From Cyanobacteriota bacterium (lineage in GTDB: Bacteria; Cyanobacteriota; Cyanobacteriia; Leptolyngbyales; Leptolyngbyaceae), in NCBI GenBank assembly GCA_027482985.1, contig JAIXVO010000618.1, positions 1 through 14,746 of the forward strand: 14,746 nucleotides of DNA, read 5' to 3'. This document shows, piece after piece, positions 1 to 6,530 of this stretch. Below the pieces are notes generated by a model. The model saw only the letters and a list, made by a program, of their open reading frames with translations, made no database searches and was not told where the DNA came from. Position 1 is the stretch's first letter, and each line of letters begins with the position of its first letter. Both the position numbers and the translations under genes were made by a program.

Positions 1-1055
1 CCATCCAGCGCTGGATAGGCAAAGCTGACATTTTCAAACACAATCTCACCCTGGGCAGGGGGCGCAGTGATTGTGCTAATTTGGGGGGCATCAGCGATCG
101 CGGGGGTGGTATCAATCACCTCAAACAAGCGTTCGGCAGAAGCTTCAGCCGCCGTGAACTGCGGCGCGACCCAGGCCAGCACCACCAGCGGCATCATAAT
201 GCTACCGAGGTATTGGCTGAAGGCGAGAATGCTCCCAACCGTCACCTGTCCCTGCGTCAACGCGATGCCACCAAACCAGATCACAAAGGCGGTACACAGG
301 TTAATGATCAGCACTAGCGACGGTTGCAGAATCATGGCGTAGTTGAGCGGCGTTAAACTCGCCCGTTGCAACGCCAGATTCACGCGATCAAACCGTTGAT
401 TTTCATAGGCACTCTGGACAAACGCTTTGACGACGCGCACCCCAGCCAGGTTTTCCTGCATCACATCGTTGACCGCATCCAACTGGCGCTGGCGAATTTC
501 AAACAAGGGTTGCACCTTGCCGATATAAATCCCCATCACGACTAGCACCGCCGGGATCGCAATCAACAAAATCCACATCAACTGAGGACTGTTGAGATAA
601 ATCAGAATCAACGCCCCCACAAACATCACCGGAGCCTGAGTGCAATACAAAATCACCAGTTGCACGGCAGTTTTAATCACGGTGATGTCGCTACTCATCC
701 GGACTTGCAGATCACTGGCCGAAAAGCGATCGAGATTACCAAACTCAAAGGTTTGCAGTTTCTTGTAGAGCCGCACCCGCACCGCATGCGCCGTCCCTTC
801 CGAGAATTGCACGGCATACCAGCCATTCCAGATGGTAAACACCGCACTCAAAACGGCAAACAAAATCATCCACAGCACACTATTCAAAGTGGCTTTCTGA
901 TTCCCTTTCAGTAATCCCTCATCCAGTAAACTCTGGGTCATCAGCGGGATCAACAATGTAAAAATCGTGGCGATCGCTAACAGCATTTGCGACACCCAAA
1001 ACGGGCGCTCATAGCCACGATAAATGGTGATGAACCGTCTTAAATTTGGCAGCAT
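1..1055 (-). CDS. ABC exporter, fused membrane and ATPase half (3'-truncated by window edge)
   Basis: This is a half-transporter of the MsbA/multidrug exporter type, expected to work as a dimer in the membrane. I translated it by hand from the ATG at 1055; 351 codons are in the window and the frame is open at the edge. Hydrophobic stretches at about residues 20-42, 58-80, 130-180 and 245-300 fit the six-helix exporter membrane domain. The motif QENLAGVRVVKAF, near residue 200, is the usual intracellular coupling-helix region. The ATPase domain is just beginning at the edge (IVFENVSFAYP), so Walker A, the signature motif and Walker B lie outside. A purine-rich site, GGGAAGGGG, sits just before the ATG and supports the start. 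The substrate cannot be judged from this part; lipid, drug or peptide export are all possible. A candidate promoter lies at 1146-1175. Confidence 0.9.
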   Translation of the reverse strand, partial: MLPNLRRFITIYRGYERPFWVSQMLLAIATIFTLLIPLMTQSLLDEGLLKGNQKATLNSVLWMILFAVLSAVFTIWNGWYAVQFSEGTAHAVRVRLYKKLQTFEFGNLDRFSASDLQVRMSSDITVIKTAVQLVILYCTQAPVMFVGALILIYLNSPQLMWILLIAIPAVLVVMGIYIGKVQPLFEIRQRQLDAVNDVMQENLAGVRVVKAFVQSAYENQRFDRVNLALQRASLTPLNYAMILQPSLVLIINLCTAFVIWFGGIALTQGQVTVGSILAFSQYLGSIMMPLVVLAWVAPQFTAAEASAERLFEVIDTTPAIADAPQISTITAPPAQGEIVFENVSFAYPALD

Positions 1056-1145
1056 AGCCCCTTCCCAATTCGTCCAAGGTCATCCGGCGCGATCGCTCCA
1101 GCCAGTTTGAAGCACCCATCAGAGCCATCGGATGAATCGAAATAA

Positions 1146-1175
1146 CTTAGATCAAAAAGGTGCAGAACTGGTCAA
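1146..1175 (-). promoter_or_regulatory. Possible sigma-70-type promoter for the ABC exporter
   Basis: Read on the minus strand there is TTGACC (1170-1175), an 18-base spacer, then TCTAAG (1146-1151). These match the consensus boxes at 5 of 6 and 4 of 6 positions. The site lies in the gap between the nuclease-gene remnant and the exporter ATG, which would give a leader of about 85 bases. The -10 box is weak, so this is only a candidate. Confidence 0.3.
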
Positions 1176-1216
1176 ATGCCAGTTTCTCTTTAATAAATGA
1201 GGGGCGATCGCGCTGT

Positions 1217-1468
1217 TTATGCGGGTGGATTTTGAGGAGTGCTGGTCTGTAACTGCTGAACCTGTTCCATTGACAGCCCAGTGACACGAGCGATCGCCTC
1301 TAAAGGCATTCCTTCTTTCAGCAAATTTAGTACCACTTGTTGCAGCGCTTCCTCCTTAGCTTCTTGATATACCCGCGTTTGCTGCAAAGCTATTCCCAAC
1401 ATCGCCTCAATCTCCTGCCGATTCAGATTCGTAAACTTATAAATCATAATTGTCGTAATCAATTCCAT
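1217..1468 (-). pseudogene. C-terminal remnant of a DUF2887/Rpn-type (PD-(D/E)XK) nuclease or transposase-like gene
   Basis: The 83-residue frame resembles only the tail of the large cyanobacterial family annotated as DUF2887 or Rpn-family recombination-promoting nuclease. Recognisable parts are the IYKFTNLNRQEIEAMLGI segment, the QTRVYQEAKEEA coiled stretch, and a terminal helix-turn-helix-like piece (LEAIARVTGLSMEQVQQLQ). Family members are usually 200-300 residues and carry the catalytic core ahead of this tail. Here no such core is visible. The same frame stays open upstream only to a TGA near 1604, and that extension (SLAQKCRKWQGSGGRWQ and so on) does not look like the family. I therefore read it as a 5'-truncated relic. 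It could still be expressed as a small protein from the ATG at 1468, but no clear ribosome-binding site precedes it. The family assignment is from memory of the motif. Confidence 0.6.
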
Positions 1469-1615
1469 TATGGAGCGACTGGTTGCTGGCTCAACCGACG
1501 TTTGCCATCGCCCCCCTGATCCCTGCCATTTTCGACACTTTTGAGCCAGCGATCGCTGCCGTGGATACGACAGCCAACCAGGATGGGATCTTTCGTCTAG
1601 CAGTCAGCGAACTGG

Positions 1616-3055
1616 CTACAGTTGAAATAAGCGTCGCAGCCGATTTTGCACCCAAATCATCAAGTTGGTGTCATCTTCGGCGCTATCAATCAAACCCAGT
1701 TGGCGCAATTGTTCCTGGCGTTGGGCAAGTTCCTCTTGGTGGGTTTTTAATTCTTGAACGATCGCCTCATAAATCATGGGGTAGTCGCGCAACAACTGTT
1801 GAAACCCAAACTGGTTAATCACAAACAACAATGTGGGTTCTAATGCCCGCACTGTCGCCGATCGCGGCACCCCCAACATTAATGACAATTCACCAAAAGA
1901 CTTACCCGCCGCCAGCACACTCAACTGTTGATTCAGCGTTTCACTCACCACCTCAACCGCCCCCGACAACACAATGTAAAAGGCATTCCCCGGATCATTC
2001 TCTTGAAACAACACTTCTCCTGCCGCTAAGCGTTGCCGATAGCCACTTTCAATCACCTGCCGCAACTGCTCATTCGTCAGGTTTTGAAAATACTCCACCT
2101 GATGTAATAAAGTCTTCAAAGATGACGTGGCGGCGGCGATGGGTTGCCCCGGCGTGAGCGCCCCCATCCCCGCAGTCTCACTCACTATCGCCGCTGGTTC
2201 ACTTTGCCGCACCCACAAATCCAACTGCGGAAACGGCACGCTGATATTGTGTTGGCGTAACCCTTCTTCGATCGCGAAATAAATATCACTTTTAATATCT
2301 GGCGTTAGATCAACTTGCTTAATCCAGACTCGCAGTTCTAAATCAATTGAACTACTGCCAAACGCCACAAATAACACCCGTGGAATCGGGTCAGGCACCA
2401 CATGCGGACTGGCATAGGCACAACCTAAGACAACTTCTGTCGCTAAGGCTAAATCAGTGCCATAAGCCACCCCAAACGGTAAATGCACCCGCCCGTTGTA
2501 ATTGTCATAACTCCAGTTCACCAACTGACTATCCGCAAACTTGTGATTCGGCAACACCACATATTCCCCATCCCGCGTCCGCATCACCGTCGATTGCAGC
2601 GAAATTTCCTGGACATAGCCTTCCATGCCTTCCAATTTGACGTAATCCCCCACTCGCACCTTTCTCGCCAGCAGTAGATTAATCCCGCTAATAAAGTTGA
2701 GCGTGACATTTTGCAACCCCAGCCCAATCCCCACCCCCAGCCCCCCAGCCAACACCGTCAGTGAGGCCAGATTGAAACCCACTGATTGCAAAATGATGAT
2801 CAGGCTGAGAGTGCCGACGCTATAGCTGATAATGGTCGCGATCGCTTCCCGATTATGGACATCCAGATTCAGCCGTTTCAGCAGACGATTTGCCAAGAGT
2901 TGTCGAAAGCTGCGAATCAACAGCACGATGACTAGGAGCGCCACCAAAAACTTGATGAGAGAGGACAGCGACAGCGAACTATCCCCCATTTGAAACAGGG
3001 GCGTGTCGAAAAATTTCATCAGAGCTTGCCCAATGGCTGGCAGATCCAAAGTCAT
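1616..3055 (-). CDS. MscS-type mechanosensitive channel with C-terminal cyclic-nucleotide-binding domain
   Basis: The 479-residue protein is a small-conductance mechanosensitive channel fused to a cNMP sensor. Predicted membrane helices lie at about 31-50, 70-92 and 95-130. The third is the Gly-rich pore helix (AGGLGVGIGLGLQ), followed by the MscS beta domain with VRVGDYVKLEGMEG at 133-146 and VVLPNHKF at 166-173. The MscS part ends near 282. The cNMP domain spans about 312-435 and has a good phosphate-binding cassette: FGELSLMLGVPRSATVRA at 387-404, with Glu389 and Arg398 in the expected sugar and phosphate contacts. The residue after Arg is Ser, as in E. coli CRP, so cAMP is plausible but cGMP or c-di-AMP cannot be excluded. 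A charged helix at 430-455 looks coiled-coil-like. It should release osmolytes under turgor, perhaps gated by a nucleotide. It lies 82 bases downstream of gshB on the same strand. No strong Shine-Dalgarno site is seen. Confidence 0.92.
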   Translation of the reverse strand: MTLDLPAIGQALMKFFDTPLFQMGDSSLSLSSLIKFLVALLVIVLLIRSFRQLLANRLLKRLNLDVHNREAIATIISYSVGTLSLIIILQSVGFNLASLTVLAGGLGVGIGLGLQNVTLNFISGINLLLARKVRVGDYVKLEGMEGYVQEISLQSTVMRTRDGEYVVLPNHKFADSQLVNWSYDNYNGRVHLPFGVAYGTDLALATEVVLGCAYASPHVVPDPIPRVLFVAFGSSSIDLELRVWIKQVDLTPDIKSDIYFAIEEGLRQHNISVPFPQLDLWVRQSEPAAIVSETAGMGALTPGQPIAAATSSLKTLLHQVEYFQNLTNEQLRQVIESGYRQRLAAGEVLFQENDPGNAFYIVLSGAVEVVSETLNQQLSVLAAGKSFGELSLMLGVPRSATVRALEPTLLFVINQFGFQQLLRDYPMIYEAIVQELKTHQEELAQRQEQLRQLGLIDSAEDDTNLMIWVQNRLRRLFQL

Positions 3056-3137
3056 AAAGCGTCAAGGCAAGGGCAACTCGACCCCTGGGTAACAACGTAT
3101 AAAACTTTTACGGCAAAACCTTCGACCCTCACCCACT

Positions 3138-4109
3138 TTACGCGGCAGGAGGGTGCTGTTCAATCCACTGAATCACAGTTTGGCCCAACTGCACGTTGTC
3201 CAGGCGATCGATCTCGCGAATTCCCGTCGGACTGGTGACATTCACTTCCGTGAGATACCCGCCAATCACATCAATCCCCACAAAAATCAGCCCATCCCGC
3301 CGTAACGTAGGAGCGAGTTGCTGACAGATGTCGCGTTCGCGATCGCTAATCTCCACCTGCGCCACCCGTCCGCCCACCGCCATATTGCCGCGAAACTCTT
3401 TCCCCGTCGGAATCCGATTCACCGCCCCAATCGGCTCCCCATGCAGCAAAATGATCCGCTTATCGCCCAACTTCGCTTCCGGTAAATAGGTCTGCACCAT
3501 CACGGGCACCTGTCCCTGTTGCGTACTGATCTCAATCAGCGAATTAAAGTTGCGATCGCCCGGATCGAGAAACAAAATCCCTTCCCCCGCTTTCCCGCCC
3601 AACGGTTTTAAGACAGCAGCGCCCTTTTGCTCTAAAAACGCCCGAATCACATCCTTGTTCTGACTCACGATCGTTTCTGGGATCGCCTGCGTAAATTGCA
3701 ACGCATACATCTTCTCATTAGCGGCACGAATCCCCTGCGGCGAGTTAACCACCCGCGTTTTTGCCGGATCGATGTAGTCCAGAATGTAAGTCGCATAGAG
3801 ATAGGGCACCGTCACGGGCGGATCCGTCCGCATAAAGACCGCATCCATCCGTTCCAGGTCTTGCCACTGGGGTGTCCCCAGTTCAAACCACGGATTCGCC
3901 GCCACCCACTTCCCATCCACTAACGTCACGGGCGTTAACTGCACCGGTTGCAGCAGCGCCTTCGCCTTACCCGCCACCACACTTAGTTGATTCGCCTGAG
4001 TCATCCAGACTTCATGCCCCAAAGTCTGCGCGGCCTCCATCAAAGCGACGCTGGTATCGTGGCCTGGATCAAGACGAGCGATCGGATCAATAATGAATGC
4101 AAATTTCAC
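3138..4109 (-). CDS. gshB: Glutathione synthetase
   Basis: This cytoplasmic ATP-grasp enzyme joins gamma-glutamylcysteine and glycine using ATP, the second step of glutathione synthesis. The 323 residues match the usual bacterial GshB length. The N-terminal substrate domain starts MKFAFIIDPI. The ATP-grasp part shows Lys168 in AVLKPLGGKAGEG, the flexible-loop region PTGKEFRGNMAVGG (234-247), and the metal-binding end with EVNVTSPTGIREID (288-301), where Glu288 and Asn290 are the expected ligands. The start codon is GTG at 4109-4107. It is preferred because the conserved MKFAFI start falls exactly there, although there is no purine-rich ribosome site before it. grxC lies 134 bases upstream on the same strand, so both are probably transcribed together. 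The gap contains a REP-like palindrome. Confidence 0.97.
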   Translation of the reverse strand: MKFAFIIDPIARLDPGHDTSVALMEAAQTLGHEVWMTQANQLSVVAGKAKALLQPVQLTPVTLVDGKWVAANPWFELGTPQWQDLERMDAVFMRTDPPVTVPYLYATYILDYIDPAKTRVVNSPQGIRAANEKMYALQFTQAIPETIVSQNKDVIRAFLEQKGAAVLKPLGGKAGEGILFLDPGDRNFNSLIEISTQQGQVPVMVQTYLPEAKLGDKRIILLHGEPIGAVNRIPTGKEFRGNMAVGGRVAQVEISDRERDICQQLAPTLRRDGLIFVGIDVIGGYLTEVNVTSPTGIREIDRLDNVQLGQTVIQWIEQHPPAA

Positions 4110-4203
4110 GCGACACAGGGGGTAAGAGGAAGGAGGCAGTCAGTTCATATAAGACTGTTGACAGGATGAATTGCATCACCGGTGGGGGTCGAGTGCCCCT
4201 CAT

Positions 4204-4228
4204 GGACGGGCAAGATGCCCATCCCACA
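4204..4228 (-). repeat. REP-like palindromic repeat, copy 1 (grxC-gshB gap)
   Basis: This 25-base element is centred on a short hairpin, GGGCA (4208-4212), AGA loop, TGCCC (4216-4220). Read on the minus strand it matches the plus-strand copy at 4607-4631 in 21 of 25 positions. The two copies therefore form an inverted pair around grxC. The sequence resembles a dispersed intergenic repeat I recall from many filamentous cyanobacteria. Placed between two co-directional genes it could act at the RNA level, as a processing or attenuation hairpin, but it has no T-run and is not a classic terminator. Confidence 0.7.
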
Positions 4229-4243
4229 TTGATTAAGCTAGTC

Positions 4244-4501
4244 TTAAGCCAACAGTGGATCGAGCTTGCCTTGGGCATTGAGGGCATAGAGGTCATCACA
4301 GCCACCAATGTGTTGATCGTTGATGAAGATTTGCGGGAGCGATCGCCCACCCTGGGCGCGCACCGACATCTCACTCCGAGCCACTTCATCGCCATCAATA
4401 CAATACTCGGTAAACTCCACGCCTTTCTTCGTCAGCAAGGCTTTGGCTCGAATGCAAAACGGGCAGGTGCTCCAGGTGTAAATTTCAACGTTGGCTGACA
4501 T
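4244..4501 (-). CDS. grxC: Glutaredoxin (dithiol, GrxC type)
   Basis: This is an 85-residue cytoplasmic thiol-disulfide oxidoreductase that uses glutathione to reduce protein disulfides and mixed disulfides. The redox motif CPFC occupies residues 13-16 after a beta strand (VEIYTWST). The glutathione-binding features follow: the cis-proline loop SLPQIFI with Pro56, and GGCDD at 66-70. The full length equals that of dithiol GrxC/Grx3 proteins. The ATG at 4501 is the only good start. It sits upstream of gshB, the gene for making its cofactor, which supports a shared redox role. A candidate promoter lies 28-55 bases upstream. Confidence 0.96.
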   Translation of the reverse strand: MSANVEIYTWSTCPFCIRAKALLTKKGVEFTEYCIDGDEVARSEMSVRAQGGRSLPQIFINDQHIGGCDDLYALNAQGKLDPLLA

Positions 4502-4528
4502 AGTTCTTTACAATTCGCATCATCCTTT

Positions 4529-4556
4529 ATTCTAGCCGCTTCTGTCTCTTCCCCAA
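4529..4556 (-). promoter_or_regulatory. Candidate promoter of grxC-gshB
   Basis: On the minus strand TAGAAT (4529-4534, 5 of 6 to the -10 consensus) is preceded by a 16-base spacer and TTGGGG (4551-4556, a weak -35 with 3 of 6). The start codon of grxC is about 28 bases beyond the -10 box, a normal leader length. No known regulator operator is recognised. Confidence 0.45.
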
Positions 4557-4606
4557 CGAGAACCAACCGCATCGCATCGCCCTGGTAGGCACATGAATTT
4601 ACCCAT

Positions 4607-4631
4607 TGTGGGGTGGTCATCTTACCCGCCC
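4607..4631 (+). repeat. REP-like palindromic repeat, copy 2 (upstream of grxC)
   Basis: This copy lies in opposite orientation to the one at 4204-4228, with 21 of 25 bases the same. Its core is TCATCTTACCCGCC, against GCATCTTGCCCGTCC in copy 1. Its central hairpin is decayed (GGTCA against TACCC), suggesting this copy is older or no longer under selection. Confidence 0.65.
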
Positions 4632-4658
4632 AAGTCAGAAGCCTGCACACCGTGGATA

Positions 4659-4722
4659 GGGTAGGGGCGAAGGTTATTCGCCCTCTCTTCGCGGTATTTT
4701 ATTTTCCCGCAAGCCCCTACCC
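4659..4722. repeat. Nested inverted repeat (possible small non-autonomous element)
   Basis: The outer arms are perfect 10-base inverted repeats: GGGTAGGGGC at 4659-4668 and GCCCCTACCC at 4713-4722. Inside are two smaller stem candidates. One is GGGCGAA (4665-4671) with TTCGCCC (4677-4683) around a 5-base loop; the other is GCGG (4691-4694) with CCGC (4707-4710). The first inner stem shares bases with the outer arm, so the folds compete or switch. No open frame is inside. It resembles short dispersed cyanobacterial repeats beginning GTAGGGGCGAA; being MITE-like is inference. Confidence 0.7.
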
Positions 4723-4765
4723 CCCGATTGCAGCCAGCGCCAAAAGCTGAATCGTCAAGGTTTCA

Positions 4766-4808
4766 CCCTCTGCCCTCTGCCTACGTTCGGCTGAGCGCTC
4801 ACGTCGAA
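4766..4808. repeat. Heptamer pair plus near-palindromic hairpin downstream of the DUF937 gene
   Basis: Two exact copies of CCCTCTG (4766-4772 and 4773-4779) are followed at 4786-4808 by a near-palindrome: TTCGGCTGA, GCGC loop, TCACGTCGAA, with one bulged C and one wobble pair. On the minus strand the hairpin begins 23 bases after the DUF937 stop codon, so it may stabilise or end that transcript. There is no T-run, so it is not a standard intrinsic terminator. The heptamers belong to the short tandem repeat type common in cyanobacteria. Confidence 0.6.
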
Positions 4809-4830
4809 GCCTGCCTGCTGCCTTAATTCA

Positions 4831-5352
4831 TTAGCGCCCTAAAAACTGTCCCGCCATACCCATCGCATCGGCAATATCCACGTCCCCATCCTGATCGGCA
4901 TCCAGAAACGCACTCAAGACATTATTGCCACCGGGCTGTCCCTGCGTATTGGCACCCGATTGCAGCATTTTCAACACAATCGGCACCAACATCGCCAGCG
5001 CCGCCATAATTTGAGTCGCAGGAATGCCCGTTTGTTGCGAAATGGCATCGGCAATCTGGCCTTGTTGATCCGGGCTGAAGAGCGCTGACACGGCGGCAGG
5101 ATTAGCCCCTAGACCACTGAACTGATTCACCACATCCTCAACTTGTTGCGCTCCCCCGGCGGCTTGCTGTTGCTGGAGTGCCGATCGCACATAGCCCCCC
5201 ACCATCGACATCACCGTATTGCTGGCAGCCGGATCAATCCCGCTATGCCCCGCCACCTGTTGCACCGTATTCAGAATACTGCCCAACTGATCAGGGCTGG
5301 CCTGCTGATTAGGGTTGGCGATCGCCCCAACAATTGCATCAAACAGTCCCAT
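4831..5352 (-). CDS. DUF937 (YidB-like) protein with C-terminal EF-hand-like loop
   Basis: This 173-residue protein of unknown biochemical role starts with the typical DUF937 opening MGLFDAIVGAIANP. It is mostly helical, with Gln/Ala-rich linkers (about 59-70) and a hydrophobic helix at about 112-131 (ATQIMAALAMLVPIVLKML). No signal peptide is visible. The C-terminus carries a single calcium-loop pattern at 151-162, D-x-D-x-D-G-D-V-D-x-x-D, as in EF-hands and dockerin repeats, followed by a short helix. All oxygen-ligand positions including the twelfth (Asp162) are filled. The ATG at 5352 is supported by AGAGGA just upstream. It is divergent from the endonuclease III-like gene with a 248-base spacer in which I found no convincing promoter. 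Its function is not known to me. Confidence 0.85.
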   Translation of the reverse strand: MGLFDAIVGAIANPNQQASPDQLGSILNTVQQVAGHSGIDPAASNTVMSMVGGYVRSALQQQQAAGGAQQVEDVVNQFSGLGANPAAVSALFSPDQQGQIADAISQQTGIPATQIMAALAMLVPIVLKMLQSGANTQGQPGGNNVLSAFLDADQDGDVDIADAMGMAGQFLGR

Positions 5353-5600
5353 AATCTCAATCCTCTTCCTACTAGGTGGATGCGTGATCAGACCAGCGTA
5401 AGCTGTACTCGTAGCAGTCTATCAAACCCCACTCCCATCTTCAGGTCAGCCGCCATACATTTCGCTGCATAGGAACCTCTGGGATCGCCGACAGAAATGA
5501 GTCTTGAGAACGATGGGCACAAACTGGAGAATTCTGCACAATAACAGTCAAGCTTCGACTCACCCGCCCATCACTGCGGCTAACCTTTTGATCTAGTCCT

Positions 5601-6296
5601 ATGTTCCCGCCTGCTGACAATCTTCAACAGCGAGTTTTAGTCATCCACGATCGCCTGTGTGCTACTTACGGCTGTCCCATTCCCTACTTTCACAACCTCG
5701 ATCCCTTGAGCGAACTCGTCTCTGCGTTACTCTCCCATCGCACTAAAAATAAAGACTCCCATCTCGCCTTTCAACAATTAACCCACCAATTCCCGACTTG
5801 GGTCGCCGTTCGCGATGCGCCCACTGCCGAAGTCGAAGCCGCGATCGCCCCCTGCACCTGGGCCGAATCCAAAGCGCCTCGCTTGCAACAAGTGTTACGC
5901 CTGATCGGAGAACGCCTCAACGACCACTGGAATCTCGACTTCCTCAGCGATTTACCCGTCCCCGCAGCCCGCACCTGGCTCGAATCTCTCCCCGGAGTTG
6001 GTCCCAAAACCAGCGCTGCCGTCCTCGCCTTCAGCCGCATCCGGGGCCGCGCCCTCCCCGTCGATAGCCACCACCATCGCGTCGCCATCCGATTAGGCAT
6101 CTTGCCCGCCACGGTCGATGTTGGCTCCGCCCACAAAGTGCTGGAAGCTTTACTACCAGAGGATTGGATCGCCCAACAAGTCTACGATCACCATGAAGTG
6201 TTCATGTTGCATGGTCAAAAGTGTTGTTTCTTCCGTCACCCCGCCTGCGATCGCTGCCCCCTCCGTGACCTCTGCCCCTCGGCGGCAATGGGGTAG
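5601..6296 (+). CDS. Endonuclease III-like DNA glycosylase/AP lyase
   Basis: This is a base-excision repair enzyme of the HhH-GPD superfamily, 231 residues. The helix-hairpin-helix is LESLPGVGPKTSAAVL, with the catalytic-type Lys136, and PVDSHHHRVAIRLG carries the conserved Asp155. The C-terminus has the full [4Fe-4S] pattern C-x6-C-x2-C-x5-C at Cys209, 216, 219 and 225. These features predict removal of oxidised pyrimidines or related lesions and strand cleavage at abasic sites. It differs from standard Nth at the helix preceding the active site. The usual LSAQ-T/A-TD segment is replaced by LLSHRTKN (43-50), so substrate choice may differ, and I do not give it the symbol nth. The ATG at 5601 lacks a clear ribosome site. 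The following spacer is the long inverted repeat. Confidence 0.9.
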   Translation: MFPPADNLQQRVLVIHDRLCATYGCPIPYFHNLDPLSELVSALLSHRTKNKDSHLAFQQLTHQFPTWVAVRDAPTAEVEAAIAPCTWAESKAPRLQQVLRLIGERLNDHWNLDFLSDLPVPAARTWLESLPGVGPKTSAAVLAFSRIRGRALPVDSHHHRVAIRLGILPATVDVGSAHKVLEALLPEDWIAQQVYDHHEVFMLHGQKCCFFRHPACDRCPLRDLCPSAAMG

Positions 6297-6323
6297 ACAG
6301 GGGGGAGGGGGAGGAATGGGAGG

Positions 6324-6372
6324 GAGTCAGAAGTCAGGAGTCAGAAGCCAGGAGTCAGAAGTCAGGAGTCAG
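6324..6372 (+). repeat. Seven tandem heptamers, consensus RAGTCAG
   Basis: Units of 7 bases alternate GAGTCAG and AAGTCAG: 6324, 6331, 6338, 6345, 6352, 6359 and 6366. Only the unit at 6345 deviates (AAGCCAG). The true period is therefore 14 bases. Three reverse-complement units (CTGACTT, CTGCCTC, CTGACTC) lie at 6488-6508. This is a short tandemly repeated repetitive (STRR-like) array of the type common between cyanobacterial genes. Confidence 0.9.
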
Positions 6373-6420
6373 AAGAACTGTCATTCAATGATTTGGGGCA
6401 TCTCTCTTAACGCCTAGCGC

Positions 6421-6530
6421 CCGCCCCCTCTCTCTCCCTCCTGCCTCCTCCCTTACCTCCCTCCCATGCTTCCCCTACCTCTCCCTCCTGACTTCTGCCT
6501 CCTGACTCTTCTCATTCCTCCTCCCTCCCC
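6421..6530 (+). repeat. 110-base pyrimidine tract
   Basis: Only 12 of the 110 bases are purines by direct count. The strand is a C/T run with CCTCC and CTCTC blocks. Such strand asymmetry can form unusual DNA structure or slow transcription. It includes the right arm of the inverted repeat. Confidence 0.8.

Larger units (their letters stand above)
4502..4830. other. Repeat-rich intergenic region without a gene
   Basis: This 329-base stretch between the DUF937 gene and grxC has no supportable coding frame and no tRNA-like fold that I can see. It holds the grxC promoter candidate (4529-4556), the second REP-like copy (4607-4631), a nested inverted repeat (4659-4722), and a heptamer pair plus hairpin (4766-4808). 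It therefore appears to be an accumulation site for small cyanobacterial dispersed repeats. Confidence 0.7.

Noticed and set aside
1483..1818. Plus-strand 111-residue frame between the nuclease remnant and MscS
   Set aside because: Its first 45 residues are in the gap but look random, and the rest lies antisense to the MscS gene end; there is no ribosome site or family.
4097..4498. 133-residue plus-strand frame over grxC
   Set aside because: Antisense to the clear glutaredoxin gene and passes through the REP-like palindrome.
6324..6372. CRISPR array
   Set aside because: The units are 7 bases without spacers; this is a tandem heptamer array.
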